NCBI GenBank assembly: GCA_905250125.1
Contig: CAJNOL010000643.1
Span: forward strand, 16,919-80,918
DNA length: 64,000 nt
Reading direction: 5' to 3'
Source: Rotaria sordida
Lineage: Eukaryota > Rotifera > Eurotatoria > Philodinida > Philodinidae
This document shows, piece after piece, positions 11,618 to 23,009 of the stretch. The notes under the pieces were generated by a model. The model searched no databases, was not told the DNA's origin, and saw nothing but the letters and a program-made list of their open reading frames with translations. The position numbers and the translations under genes were made by a program. The stretch's first letter is position 1. Each line of letters starts with the position of its first letter.

Positions 11618-13261
11618 TAAAATTTGTAAATAGAAAATATTTATCTAGAAATAAATTTATTACTCAAAGTTTTGCATGAATTTATTTTAATTGGTTGAAG
11701 ATATATGTATATAAAAACATTCAATAATTTCTTATTTAATCTAAACTATTTATAATTGAATAACATTTGTTGTTGATTCTAAAATATCCGTAATTCTTTA
11801 ATGCTGAAATGAATCTTTTTTTCTTTTGCATTGTTTACCTAATATTGTTGTACATGCCTTGAAGTCATATGAATTGTTTTGTACGATCGAGGTTACCTTG
11901 GTAAATAAAGGTGAGTAACGATGTGAATCGTTCGTTTTTCAATTGAAATACTTGAAAAAAACAAGTCTCGAACCAATTATAATAATTTTCATTCTTTCTT
12001 TCTGTAAATAAAATAACAACTACGCATTTAATCACCTTGAGTTAGACAAGCCACCTGCTGCGAAATAAATAAAAAGAAACAGAATAACAAAATCAATATG
12101 TATAATAGTTGAAAGAGACTTTGAAGTAAATTACTTTAAGAATAGGTAGAATGTGATCACGTTCGAAGAAAGTACATTTTATAAATACTCAAATAATTTC
12201 TGACATCTTGAGACGTTCTATTGACGACTATCATCAAAAAAATAGGTCAAAATAACCTAATATATAAGATTAAAATTTAAAATAATAATGTTTTAGAAGA
12301 AACAGAACGAGATTTAACTATTATTTTTCATGAAAAATGCGCTCGGCATAGTATATTGTGTAGATGAGTGTTGTAAACTGATCCTATTCTACTAACATCA
12401 CGAACACATTTTATTTTTGAAAATTATCCATTGAAGAAGCTTTCTCTTATTGATGTATTATTCGTCATTTCAAAAACTGTTAGTTATACAGTCCGAATAA
12501 GACTAGGGATTATTTATGAAACAAGGAACAATAAGAGTAATGTCATCTATACACAATATAGTAGAAAATATTTTGAGATTGTGAAGCACTTTTAGCCATG
12601 ATTAATAATTTCTGTCTCAAATCAATTGAGACATATCTATATTCTTGTGAGAACATCGTCATAAATCATTAATCCTTTTTTGTATGAATATGCACAGTTT
12701 TATTTTGAGATATACTTATTGAAAACTTTTAACTTTTAGTTTTTATTGTTCATACGAAAAATAGAGAAATAAAGAAAATGATCCTAGCCGACCTTGCAAC
12801 TTACCACATGTTCAATATTGTCAGAAAAATTCAAAGGAATTTGTTGCAACAATGACAAAACCATATTTTCAAGAGAAAATAGTTGTGATTCGCGGTAATC
12901 GAAATTTCAGATTAAGATTGTTTATTAAATTTTTACAAAGCAGATCAAATCGATATGTGGAATTTTTACATTAACAGTTTATCATATGAAATCTATTGAC
13001 TAAAAAGTAATATGATCATGAAAAATACCGTAATATATTTGCATTCTCTTGATGTCATGAGTGAATTAAAGTTTGAATTATACATTTTGAAACACAAAAA
13101 TAAAATTCTTATGAAATGATTTCGAAATATCTGTTTCAAAAAGTATAAATGACTTATTTAGTAATCGTTGATTTCTATTACAATCAATAGTATTATCAAA
13201 ATACTAAAAAGTTAATTTAATCTTTGTATAATAAAATTTATCATCATATAGTTTATAATAT
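11618..13261. other. Intergenic, AT-rich
   Basis: No ORF or splice-site chain convinces me here. Only low-complexity A/T runs are visible. Confidence 0.55.
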
Positions 13262-13543
13262 TTAATTTCGTTGGAAACTCTTAGTTTTTAAATAGTATCT
13301 CAATTTATGATTGTATCGAAGTAAATTAATAATAATACTAAGTAAGCTTGCTTCATATAAAACAGTAAGTATTATATAGGTAGATGAATCAACCTTGTCG
13401 CTAAAATTAATTGCTACAAGTAAAAAGATCAGACCACAGGCTCCCATAAATACACAAAATTTGTAAACCGTAAGTGTTGACAAAAAAGAAGAAATCAAGG
13501 AAAGTATGGAAGTAATTATAATCACTCTATGAATTAAGCGCAA
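13262..13543 (-). CDS. Possible terminal exon of a small multi-span membrane protein
   Basis: This open frame of about 93 codons ends at a TAA and is strikingly hydrophobic. Three candidate helices are IIITSILSLISSFLSTL, FCVFMGACGLIFLLVAI and YIILTVLYEASLLSIIINLL, followed by a basic tail (KLRYYLKTKSFQRN). It has no ATG at its 5' end. TTTACTTGTAG just upstream would serve as a splice acceptor, so if real it is the last exon of a split gene. I found no matching upstream exon. The family is unrecognised; it may be a remnant or chance. Confidence 0.3.
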   Translation of the reverse strand: MRLIHRVIIITSILSLISSFLSTLTVYKFCVFMGACGLIFLLVAINFSDKVDSSTYIILTVLYEASLLSIIINLLRYNHKLRYYLKTKSFQRN

Positions 13544-15158
13544 TTCTACAAGTAAACAAATATAAAAGAATTTATTTCAACATTTCTCAATCAACTCTAA
13601 AATTGTACTTTTGAAAATGGTAAAAAGTAACCGAATAAAAAGAATCAAGCAAAAACTAAAAACAATTTCTTTCCTATCTTTGCTATTGACTTCATGAATA
13701 CGATATTATTCGTAATGTTTAAAAAGAAGCTTGTAAACGCAGCGCCTTGAGGGTTGAAATTTAGAATTCATATGTGTTCTTTAGCCTCATTACATATCTC
13801 AATAAGTTCACAGCAACTGATATCAATTATTTACCAAAGTTATAATTTGATCAATTCATGTTTTTTATGTTGATCACATGACGATTATGACAAATCAATG
13901 CAAAACTTATGGTCACTATTTTTTTCGAAAATATATGTAAGTTCTACAACATATGCAAACATAACAGTAGACATTAAACAGATGATATAATAATCTATCG
14001 AGCGTATTTCTAACTGAAAGATTTTTCTTGTGCATGTTTTTGTAGAAGATAATTGAAGAAAAAAACTAAGTAAATGTTTTCTTTTGAAAGGTACTGAAAA
14101 AAAAAGTACATCTGTTCTTAAAAATAGTTCTGAAAATGAGTTTGCAGGTTACAGGTATTCAATTTAGCATAAGTATCCATCACAACGTTCTGACAAACGC
14201 TGCGATTCGTGCATAAGCATCTTAACTTTAATCGGATACTAAAAACAATGTACGATGTTTCCTACAAATCATTCTGACTGAATGGATTTTAATAATTCGT
14301 TAATAAAATATTTTTAAAATACATAAAAGACTTTTCAGATAAGACGTTCTAAAAAAATGATCCATTTGATACATATGTTTGTAATAATCATTTTCTATTT
14401 TTTTTAGTTTAATTACAATATTATGTGGTTAATTTGTTTTTTTTTTGAAAAAGAAAAATATTCATTTTACGACATGAATTAAGGTTTCATCGGTTTTTTG
14501 TCAGCTAACATTAATACCATTTTCTGTTAATTGAAAATTAAATTCTATTTTTTCCGAAGTTTGTAGGAATTTGTACGCCGGAATTGAAGATAAAATCTAT
14601 TTCTTTAGGCAAAAAAATGAAGAAAGAACTATTTTAATTGAAACAGAAAAAAAATTACACTGAGATAACAACATGTTTAACAAGTATTGAGTAGTTCAAT
14701 ACTGAAGAAAAATGAATAAATAATGTTTTTCTCGATCAGATCTCATTTCATCGGAAGCTTAATTGCTTTTTCTGTTTCGTCGAAAAATAAAATTGCACTG
14801 AAAAGGAGGAGAATGAATTATTCTCTTTGATTAGATTTTTTTTTAAACATACTAATCAAAGATAATGCTTAATAATTCTAAAGAATTTTTTCAAAAAAGT
14901 ATATTAGAAAATAGTATTAGGTACGTATAGAGCATATTTTAGTTTGTAAAAATAAATTAACACAAAGAAAAAAAAGTTTTCCTCTGACATTTAACAAATT
15001 ATTCCTGAAAATAATGATAAAAAAATTTTTTTTTGCAGAATTATTGTATTTAAACGTAAAATCAGTATTACATATAAAATACACTTAAGATAGATCGTCT
15101 ATCTTTTTTTTTTAAATAAAAACATATCATCTTTGATTAGAGAACCGAATTCAATAAA
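13544..15158. other. Intergenic, AT-rich
   Basis: I see no supported gene. Possible upstream exons of the 13262-13543 frame would lie here but could not be identified. Confidence 0.5.
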
Positions 15159-15959
15159 TCAAAATTTATTTGAATAGTCTTCATAAGGCGGTGGTGCTGA
15201 TGGCCTTTGCGTATCTTGAACTGGATATAAGTGTTGATGTTGATAAGGAGTATGAGCCATAGTAGATGCATAATACGGTGGCGGTGCTCCCATATGCACA
15301 GCTGCGGTTTGTTGATGATACACAACATCAGGTTGTCGAGTATGAGATCTTGCCTTATGACGTAATCGAATCACAGCAATTGAGTATATAATAATAAATA
15401 AAATATTAGAAATAAGCATTAAAATTGCACAAGCAAGAAGACCTTTGAGCATTGGTACTTTTTTAAATGTTCTTGAAGTACATGAATATGAAAAATGATC
15501 ATCATCATCATCATAATTAATATGATTCCAATTGGGTATGAAACATAAAGCACTGTAACATAAACAAGGATCTTTTATAAAACGGGAAGTGAATATTAAA
15601 AGTATAGTGGCAAATATCAAGTTAATTATATTTTGAATAACTAAATAAATTCCACATGCTGATGATTTACGACAACATACTAATTATATAGACAAATATA
15701 TATTAATTAGAAATCTATATAATCGTCTCTTTAAATAAGACTTACGATAGCAAAACATTGATATCCAAGTAATGAAAAAAATAATTGAACACCATATACC
15801 AGCATAAACAGTACCTCGACCAGGATCATAATATATACTGACTATTTCGAAAATAATTATACCTATCCAGAGAATGAATTGTAAACCACCGAAAATGCCT
15901 GGAACAATACCAGACATACCATCATTGACTTGTCGGTAATGTGTTTGAATTGTCGGCAT
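15159..15959 (-). CDS. Four-transmembrane protein with PSAP and two PPxY motifs (244 aa)
   Basis: Two exons (15959-15746, 15679-15159) join in phase to 244 codons plus stop. The start is the ATG at 15959. Four helices are predicted by eye: about 21-43, 53-71, 81-103 and 150-175. A Cys-containing acidic loop (CLCYSALC, then a run of Asp at 128-132) lies between helices 3 and 4. The membrane domain has the layout of MARVEL/CD20-like tetraspan proteins, but no signature proves that family. The cytosolic tail carries PPPY at 204-207 and a fused PSAPPPY at 231-237. PSAP is the TSG101/ESCRT-I binding motif and PPxY the NEDD4-family WW-binding motif, so ubiquitin-dependent endosomal sorting is a reasonable inference. 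The three LITAF-like proteins in the window share the PPxY feature. Confidence 0.85.
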
Positions 15960-17143
15960 CACTATTGGCTCTTGACAATATGATTATTGAAGTACTTTAT
16001 TTGATTGTTATTCTTCGTGTAGAGAATATTCAATCTAAATAAAAATGAATATTTCAAGAAGATCAGATGTATTTAATTAATCTATTATAAAAATCAAAAA
16101 AAAAGAAAAAGTTATTTCCGTTTTTAATGCGCATTTAGATAAGTTTCGTAAAATATCAACAGGAATATACGTTTGATAGAAAAAAAATATTTTCATAACC
16201 TTATTCACGTTCTTATCAAAAAGTAAAAAAAAAAGAACACAAGCTTTCTTAGTTTTGCTGATAGAAAAATTTTTTTTTCTTGTCCAACGTTTCTTCTTCC
16301 AAGAGTCAATTTGAAAATATTTATTATATTGAAGTTACACGAAGAAAACGATGCTTTAAACTCATAAAAACTTGTTCGTTTAGACGAATCGATATAAAAA
16401 AAAAAAGAACGACACAATGATTATAAAATTTGTCTTGTATCAGTGTAAATGTTCTTGTTTTCTTTCGCTTACCTTTACTGTAATGCGACTTATAAAGATA
16501 TGTGGGTTGTTATATATTTAATTACTCATAGCCAATGGTTACAAAGGTAAATAACCTTAATCTATAGGAAAATTTTGACTAAATAAATATATTAATATTA
16601 AAATGTGTTGGAGAGAAAATTGAAAACTTCACTAAATTATTATATATATTTTTTTTCAAAGATGAAATACAACTGAAGCTATTTTTTTTTGTAATTTTTA
16701 GTACTATGTCTGTAGCTAATAAATATACCTAGCAAATGTCTTTTATATTAAAAGTGAATTTTTCAATTTTAACTAAGATATATAAAATGGAATATTATTT
16801 AATTAAATAATACAAAAACATCAAATATTATCATTAATAATTTGAACGATTATATTGATTCGAGGCGCTGAAATGATTTCAGTCTAGGAGGTATCGTCTC
16901 AACTTTTCAGCTAAACTAGCTCGGAGAGCGGATTGAAAAGAGATTTTTTTTTTTCGATTTGTTTATAATGGTAAGTACTATAAGTTTTCTTGCTAGATTT
17001 TGATTCTCTACAAGTGTAATAACTATCTAATGGTTTATTGTTTCGAACGAAATCAGAAACTAACACAGTAAAAGAGAAATCCTGCTTTACAAAACCGGGC
17101 TATGAAGCCATAAACTATCTATGAGCAAAAAAAATTTGCTATT
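15960..17143. other. Intergenic, AT-rich
   Basis: No gene is supported. The ORF at 16205-16417 (minus) is Phe/Lys-rich low complexity. Nothing resembling a tRNA or transposon end was seen. Confidence 0.5.
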
Positions 17144-17426
17144 TTAATTTCTTGAAATAAAATCAGACCATATACTGTTCAAATCAACTGAATTTAATTT
17201 TTCTTTATCAATATGAGGATTAATAACATGATTTAAACGTTGTTGAGTGTTTGCGCAGCATAAATATGTTTTTATTCGACTCATAATACTGAAGAATTGT
17301 TCAGCGATAAATGTTGTTGTTACAGATATTGTCAAATATAACAATAACAATTCACTGTATTCAGAAAATATAGTTTTGCAAGTTAAAGAATAAAACGTAG
17401 ACTGTCCTTGTAACAACGCGTCGTCT
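17144..17426 (-). pseudogene. hAT transposase C-terminal (dimerisation) remnant
   Basis: About 90 codons end at a stop at 17144 and match the hATC dimerisation domain pattern. LLLLYLTISVTT is followed by AEQFFSIMSRIKTYL, then TQQRLNHV and a C-terminal Asp/Leu helix. The usual S-ER-FS-L motif reads AEQFFSIM here. TTCTTCTGACAG upstream looks like the acceptor of a lost intron. No BED zinc finger, catalytic DDE region or terminal inverted repeats are found nearby, so this is a truncated hAT copy, or the last exon of a domesticated gene whose other exons are gone. Confidence 0.7.
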
Positions 17427-18447
17427 GTCAGAAGAAAATGAAAATAAAACAGTAATAGAAAATTTTTACATTTAATAAATATTTATCTATCCCGTCTACG
17501 AGTCTATCCAGACCTCGTAGTTTCGGCGTCTATGGTGTTGACATTCTATTCTTTATTGATTGTTAAAAGACATTAAGGTCACCAACTGACGATATAAAAC
17601 GTTAGAAAAAACCGAGCAAGGTGATGACTGAGCTGATGACCTAGATTTTGTTTAATATTTTCTTTGTTCGCGAGTTTTTTTGTAAACAAATTATTTCAAT
17701 GCATATTCATGTTTTAACATTTTCGTCTATCATTACATTGTATGTTCAATAATCTAAATACGTTAATATTGAAAATAAAGCGCTCATAGCAGTTTTCTTC
17801 TTTCTCTCTATTAAATATATATATATAAATTTCTTATGAAATTTATTTTGATCATATAACATATCAAAATGAGTTCATTTGCTTATACAGATCGACTTCC
17901 AACGTATCAACAAGTGTTGACAAGTAGTCAAGAATAATCACAGCAATACAATGCTCGTAAAAATAACTCAGTTTCGTAGTGAGTCTAGTAATTTGGATTC
18001 AACTGCAGAAAAATGACATCTTCTACACTAATGTGTGTAATTAACAGGGACACATCAAAAAGTGTAGGTGCCGCGGTGTCGTTATTCTGCAGTTGTACCA
18101 AAAAAATTAAATTAAATTAAATCCAAACCATTGAGTATTTTTCTATTTGATTAAAATGAGTATAGTCAACAATAATAATTCAAGGAGATTAATGTAATAC
18201 GCGAAAAGAAAAAGCAACAATAACGAATACAAAGTAACCTATAATTTTATCAGCTAATACTTGTATAGGTGCTTTTGATGCTTGTGCTCCTTCTATTCTT
18301 GCGGACTTGTGGAAAAAAAAGTCAAACAATTAAATGATTACAAAAAAGTAGTACCAATCCAATTATACATGGGTCATTTCCATCCAATGATTCTGCTTTT
18401 TTCAGAATAAATATTGACTGTAAGATGTGTAATTTGTTCAAGATAAC
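17427..18447. other. Intergenic
   Basis: A 22-codon ORF at 17870-17938 (plus, containing RLPTYQQV) is too short to call. A short inverted repeat (ctacgag...ctcgtag) sits near 17497-17521. Nothing else is supported. Confidence 0.4.
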
Positions 18448-18702
18448 GAAATAAGATCTTATCTTAAATGTAAATGAAACAAAGTGGTCTATTTATCCGC
18501 ATTCTGATGTATCCTTATCCAGATCATACCTAAGCAGATCACAAAATTATCTTGAATCAGGTATGTCAGTCGGTCTTGTAAGATGTTTTATTTGTTCAAA
18601 TGATCAAGACCATCATGACAATAAAAATTTTTTTTCATCTTTTTCTTTTACAATGCATACACAATTAAAACAAGCAATGAATGTTGTCCATAACTTAACA
18701 TT
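18448..18702 (+). pseudogene. Possible isolated coding exon with CFIC motif
   Basis: An open frame runs from just after a TAA near 18455 to a strong donor (ATT|GTAAGT, GT at 703-704 of kb 18). Its sequence includes WSIYPHSD, SQNYLESGMSVGLVRCFICS and then DQDHHDN. Acceptor-like TTCAAG is upstream. A Cys-x2-Cys with an upstream Trp and Gly slightly recalls the first half of a BIR zinc fold, but the second Trp and the His/Cys ligands are missing. It may be a decayed exon or a gene fragment. Confidence 0.25.
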
Positions 18703-19617
18703 GTAAGTTCGTTTAACTTCATCATAAAAATTGTATATAGAATGTGGATGTCGATCTTCTGTGCTTCTCCACTCATTGTCTCACCCACAATAGTATACTT
18801 CGACATAGAGATACAACAGTGGCAGCAATCACCAATCTTACATAGAACTTTGCACTAGTCTACATATGTGTGTATAGACTAACGATGGTATTAGATTCAT
18901 TTCGGCTGAGAAACAGGGCTGAGCGAGTCCGAGTCATGGCTCGGACTTGCAAATTGGAAAGTGTTGACTGACTGCTTGACTCGAATCATCTCGAGTCAAG
19001 TATTCAAAAAAAATTTTATTTCCTCTTATAAAAAGATTCTTATTTTATAAGATTAAATTCTCGCCTATTTATAACTTTCGTCTTAATCGAGTGCGTTGTA
19101 TATGAGTAATTTTTTCAACAGTATTTTTTTATGACCTATGTATTCATTTGGTCATAAATGATAGCCTACACGTATTGTCAAGTGTTTATTTTTTCTTGAA
19201 TCTTATTTTTGACTCATCTTTGAAGAGTGTATACTTATATGTAATTAAATAAATAAAACATCCACGTTGCGTTAAGCATCATATCTTTTATCACGCTATA
19301 ATGTAATTGTTGTAGGAGAGTATTTTGATCATCAAAATTATCCATCATCGATTTCCAATTATCTATTTTTCAACAGAGAATGCAGGTGTGAAATCATCTC
19401 CTCCATATCCTCCTTCTTAAAAAAAATGAATATTTGTCTCTTAATGAGCTTCCTAAAACAATTATGCGCGTCCCTGCCACAGTAGCAACAAATGAACATA
19501 TATTCTGTTAAAGTGATATTTCCAAGAGATCGAATTCTTCACATTTTATAAAAGCTAATATTTTTTTATTGTGACATCTTCAAAATGCAATAAGGCATCT
19601 ATTTTAAATTATAATAA
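18703..19617. other. Intergenic with a short GACTCG-rich patch
   Basis: At 18920-18998 there is a locally GC-richer segment with repeated gagtc/gactc words (gtccgagtcatggctcgg, gactcgaatcatctcgagtc). It looks like a decayed repeat. The rest is AT-rich without genes. Confidence 0.4.
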
Positions 19618-19619
19618 TA

Positions 19620-20212
19620 ACGAGTGATCCAAAAGTTCCTGCAAAAATGTCGCTTCATTTTTCATCGGCTACAACATGTCTTGTAAAAGTAAAAAATACC
19701 TATTCAGAATCTACGTTGAAAGCGCCTTCTAACTGCATATTCAAAAAATTTCTATTATGTCTTATCTTTGACTAATGGCCATGTTCCTAAACGAGACCAA
19801 AATTTACTCTGTAAAAAGTAACTCATAATGTTTGTGGCAGAAGAAACCAATATGTCAGTATTTTTCGAATATCTTCTATGCATTTCATCGCATACCGTAG
19901 TTCTTTTTTCATTACACTCATCGTTTAATTCTCTGGAAACCTGATAGAAAATACTATGGCATTATTTAAAGATCGGTTCCTTCTGCCACACTCATTGTGG
20001 ATTGCTTTTTACAGTAGTAGTACATTTTAGTGCCATCTGAGGATGTGGTTGCTACTCACAGGCAACATATTCTAGAAATCTTTTGAACATACAGTTAGAT
20101 AGCGGTCTCAACGTAGATTCTGAACAAGTATTTTCTATTTTTACAAAACATGTTATGGTGTGACCGATGACAAATGAAATGACATTTTTGCAGGAACTTT
20201 TGGATCACTCGT
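19620..20212. mobile_element. 593-bp palindromic non-autonomous element (TA-flanked)
   Basis: The ends are perfect inverted repeats beginning ACGAGTGATCCAAAAGTTCC, with TA immediately outside each end (19618-19619 and 20213-20214). Complementarity continues almost to the centre. For example, the left segment at about 19815-19850 (CTGTAAAAAG...GTGGCAGAAG) pairs with the right segment at about 19980-20020. The whole element is therefore one imperfect foldback. It has no ORF. A TA target duplication and short conserved tips fit Tc1/mariner-type mobilisation; the superfamily is an inference. Confidence 0.85.
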
Positions 20213-20221
20213 TATGTGTCG

Positions 20222-20630
20222 TATTCTTGCCAGGCCTTTCGCGGCACCCACAGCAGGTGCGATCTGATATGTGTTGTATTCCTCTGAGTTCTTCCGTGGC
20301 CGATCCTTCCGTGGCCCGTCGTTTCGTGGCCAATCCTTTCGCAGCAAGTCCTTTCGCGGCCAGTTCTTTCGTGTCACCCACAGTCGGTCCGATGTGAGAT
20401 GTGTCATATCCTTGGGAGTCCTTCCATGGCCAATCCTTCCGCGGTCCGTTCTTTCGCGGTCAATCCTTTTGGGGCACCGACAACCGGTGCGATGTGTTTT
20501 GTGTGCTATTATTGTCAGTCCTTCCGCAGCTAGTCCTTTCGCGGCTACTCCTTTCGGTGCCAGTTCTTTCGTTGCCGGTCCTTTCGTTGCCAGTTCTTTG
20601 GTGGCGGTCAGAGGTGAGCGAAGGTATATG
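20222..20630. repeat. GC-rich nested satellite (15-bp units in a longer unit)
   Basis: Degenerate 15-bp units around tcctttcgcggccag recur many times. Blocks of them are separated by a longer spacer beginning cacccacag / caccgacaa (about 20247, 20377 and 20474) and containing ggtgcgatgtg. The composition is far GC-richer than the surroundings. Because 15 is divisible by three, long ORFs stay open in several frames on both strands (up to 206 codons on minus, 177 on plus). I regard those ORFs as by-products of the repeat. Confidence 0.8.
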
Positions 20631-20789
20631 AGTCGTTTCGTGGCATACACAGCTGGGCAGACACGTGTTAGTCGTTTGGAGCCACCCGTACCTTGTCGCA
20701 TCCGTACCGACATCCATATCCAAACTCCACAGCGTTGTTTTGGAAACCTCATTGTGCATTTTCGTGGTTTCATCTTTGTGTTTTCAGAA

Positions 20790-20990
20790 ATCGGTTTTTC
20801 TTGAGAAGAGCTTTTTTGTGTTAGGAAAGCGGAAGTGTATGTTTGCGGAAATTCATCCAGTGCGAAAAGGCAATGTATGTTTCTGTAAATTCATTTTGTG
20901 TTTCCGGAAATTCATCTGATGCGGAAAGGCAATTTGTGTTTCCAGAAATTCATTTGGTGCAGAAAGTCTATAGACTTTCCTGGAAAGTCA
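20790..20990. repeat. Degenerate tandem repeat, ggaaattcat units
   Basis: Imperfect copies of a unit like gtttccggaaattcat-ntg-tgcggaaaggcaat occur at about 20841, 20882, 20900 and 20941. It adjoins the GC-rich satellite and may be part of the same repeat complex. Confidence 0.6.
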
Positions 20991-21755
20991 TATAAGGCAT
21001 CATATGGAATTATACTTTCATAGGTTAGAGAATTTCTTCATGCAATATACTACGAGATACAACATCAACGGGTCAAAATAGATAAGCTATTTAAAATATC
21101 GTATATCATTTATTTACTAGGTCAACGTAAGTAGAAAAGGTCACAACGTAGCAAGTCTATAATGTTTGATTTTTGATAGTATATCTGCTGCCATTTTTTT
21201 GATATTAAAAGTAGTCAAGCTGAATTTTTTATATATTATGTAACTTTTAACTCTCTACAAATTGATAAAAAAAAATATTGAAAAACAAAGTTCACTGACG
21301 ATTTTCATCTCAAACAAAATGAAGACATTATCCTAACTAGAATTGTACAAATAGTTCTTTCGAAAAACAAAAAAAACAATTTTCGACTTCTTACACTCTC
21401 GAGTGGGATCACTTGAAGTTTTAAGTTTTATTCGTAAGATTGAATAATAATCATCCATATCGATAGGGCATGAACTACTTATCATTCAATGCTATGTATA
21501 ATACATGGAAATTCTTTAAATATAAGAAGAAGTTTTATTTATTTGTCGGAGATACTTTACTTAGTTATACTTTTCCATTACTTCGTAGTATGCGAAAAAC
21601 TATCATGAGATGAGGTGAAGAAACAATGATTGAATAATAAAGAAAATGTACTTTTATCAAAATCAATCTTGAAGAATTATCACTTCTATTAATGGTTTCT
21701 GAAAGATTAACTTAAAATAGCATTGAAAACATATAGGCATATGATACAATATTTT
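20991..21755. other. Intergenic, AT-rich
   Basis: I see no gene or repeat that I can support. Confidence 0.5.
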
Positions 21756-21756
21756 C

Positions 21757-22092
21757 TCATCGTATTTCAATAGAGAGTCTGCATGAATCACTTTGAAATA
21801 TTAGAATAAATGAAATGGATTATGTTGTACATGGTCATGCTCACATGATTATTCTTTCATGTGATGGTGATGATCGATTCGATACCTATACATTGAAATC
21901 AGGTGATGTTTGTTTTAAACCTTGTACTTATTCACATCATATTGCAAAAAAAAAAGAAGTGAAAGTTATCATCTTTTTTTGTTCCACCTATTGTTGATGA
22001 CATTGATTCAACAAGCAGCCGTTCAAATTATTCACGAGAAATACTTGCTACAATACTTCACTGTTCGATTCTATCCGCAAGATTTCTTTATT
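21757..22092 (+). pseudogene. Cupin (oxalate-decarboxylase-like) remnant
   Basis: The frame at 21815-21997 reads VVHGHAHMIILSCDGDD, then TYTLKSGDVCFKPCTYSHHI. This is the cupin 1 pattern: G-x5-H-x-H-like strand, a turn with acidic residues, then G-D-V-x-F-x-P-x4-H. Just upstream, a frame containing LHES and then a stop corresponds to the expected LHWH metal-site region in decayed form. Downstream, after a poly-A run (aaaaaaaaaga) and a stop, the adjacent frame continues with PPIVDDIDSTSS, implying a frameshift. So a bicupin-like gene has decayed here. Cupins of this type are common in bacteria, fungi and plants and uncommon in animals, so horizontal origin is possible but unproven. Confidence 0.5.
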
Positions 22093-22928
22093 GTCTAACT
22101 TATTAATTCCTAGAACAGCAAACTTTATTTTTATTTTCAAAAAATAAATGTATCTAAATAAAAGAAAAACACTAATCGTGCCGTTCAATTAAAACCGTTG
22201 TGTGGCATCGGACGGAAAAGCAAGAATTTGCTAGAACGAACAAATGTTGAGAATTATACTAATGCTATTTGAATACACATTGTTATTCATCCATAAGTGT
22301 ATGACATTGATGTTGCTGTAGATTATTCTAACAGTATTGATGAATAGGTGCATTGAATCTGCAATAATAGTACTTTTAGCGTTTTTTTCTTTCTATTAGC
22401 CTTTCAAAACATTCATCAATAGAATGATCACGAATAGAAGATTTTATATATATAACAGCAAATGTATATTTAATATATTGATTATTCGACTGATTAAGAA
22501 AAAACAAAAGAATGCATCATTTTTTTTCTTATCGTAACAAATACACAAATATTTTTGATTTTAATCATAAAACAAAATGGTAAGAAAACATATGCTGCCT
22601 TTTTAATTCTTTTTTTCTTAAGTAAATGATCATTTTGCACGATATATGATTCAGTAAGTTATTTGCATCAGTATGGAATTATTATATTTTCTTAACATTT
22701 TACTGTAAATACACGTGACATATTAAAATTTCTAAGTAATAGGAAAACTAACTTTCCATTTTAACAACGGTTGTTTTTAACATTAAGCACTTCAAGAAAT
22801 ATCTCTGCTCTACTATTTCTGTTCTTTTTTCTCTGATATTTTTCTCATATGAAATCTTTGTTTTAGAAAATATTTGTTCTGTTGTGATAGCAACACTTGT
22901 ATACTTGTGTTGAAATCATCAGTCGCTT
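22093..22928. other. Intergenic upstream of LITAF-like pair
   Basis: AT-rich with no supported gene. It ends at the putative TATA box of the gene starting at 23010. Confidence 0.5.
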
Positions 22929-22929
22929 T

Positions 22930-22970
22930 TATATAAATGGAAAGAATTTTTCTCATTTTACTTCAACTCT
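22930..22970 (+). promoter_or_regulatory. Putative core promoter of LITAF-like gene 2
   Basis: TATATAAAT at 22930-22938 lies 72 nt before the ATG at 23010. A pyrimidine-rich TTCAACTC about 30 nt downstream could be the initiator. Assignment rests on spacing only. Confidence 0.4.
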
Positions 22971-23009
22971 CATCTTGTTAGACATTGCACTAAAGACTAA
23001 GAAAAAAGA

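Noticed and set aside
13262..13543. Complete 93-residue membrane protein
   Set aside because: The first codon is TTG and the frame continues upstream into an acceptor-like site, so it is listed only as a possible terminal exon.
18463..18660. BIR (inhibitor of apoptosis) zinc domain
   Set aside because: The Cys-x2-Cys and an upstream Trp are present but the second Trp, DDP/EH segment and remaining zinc ligands are absent.
20153..20804. 206-codon minus and 177-codon plus ORFs
   Set aside because: They are open because of a GC-rich 15-bp tandem repeat, occur in several frames at once, and the minus one runs into the palindromic element's inverted repeat.
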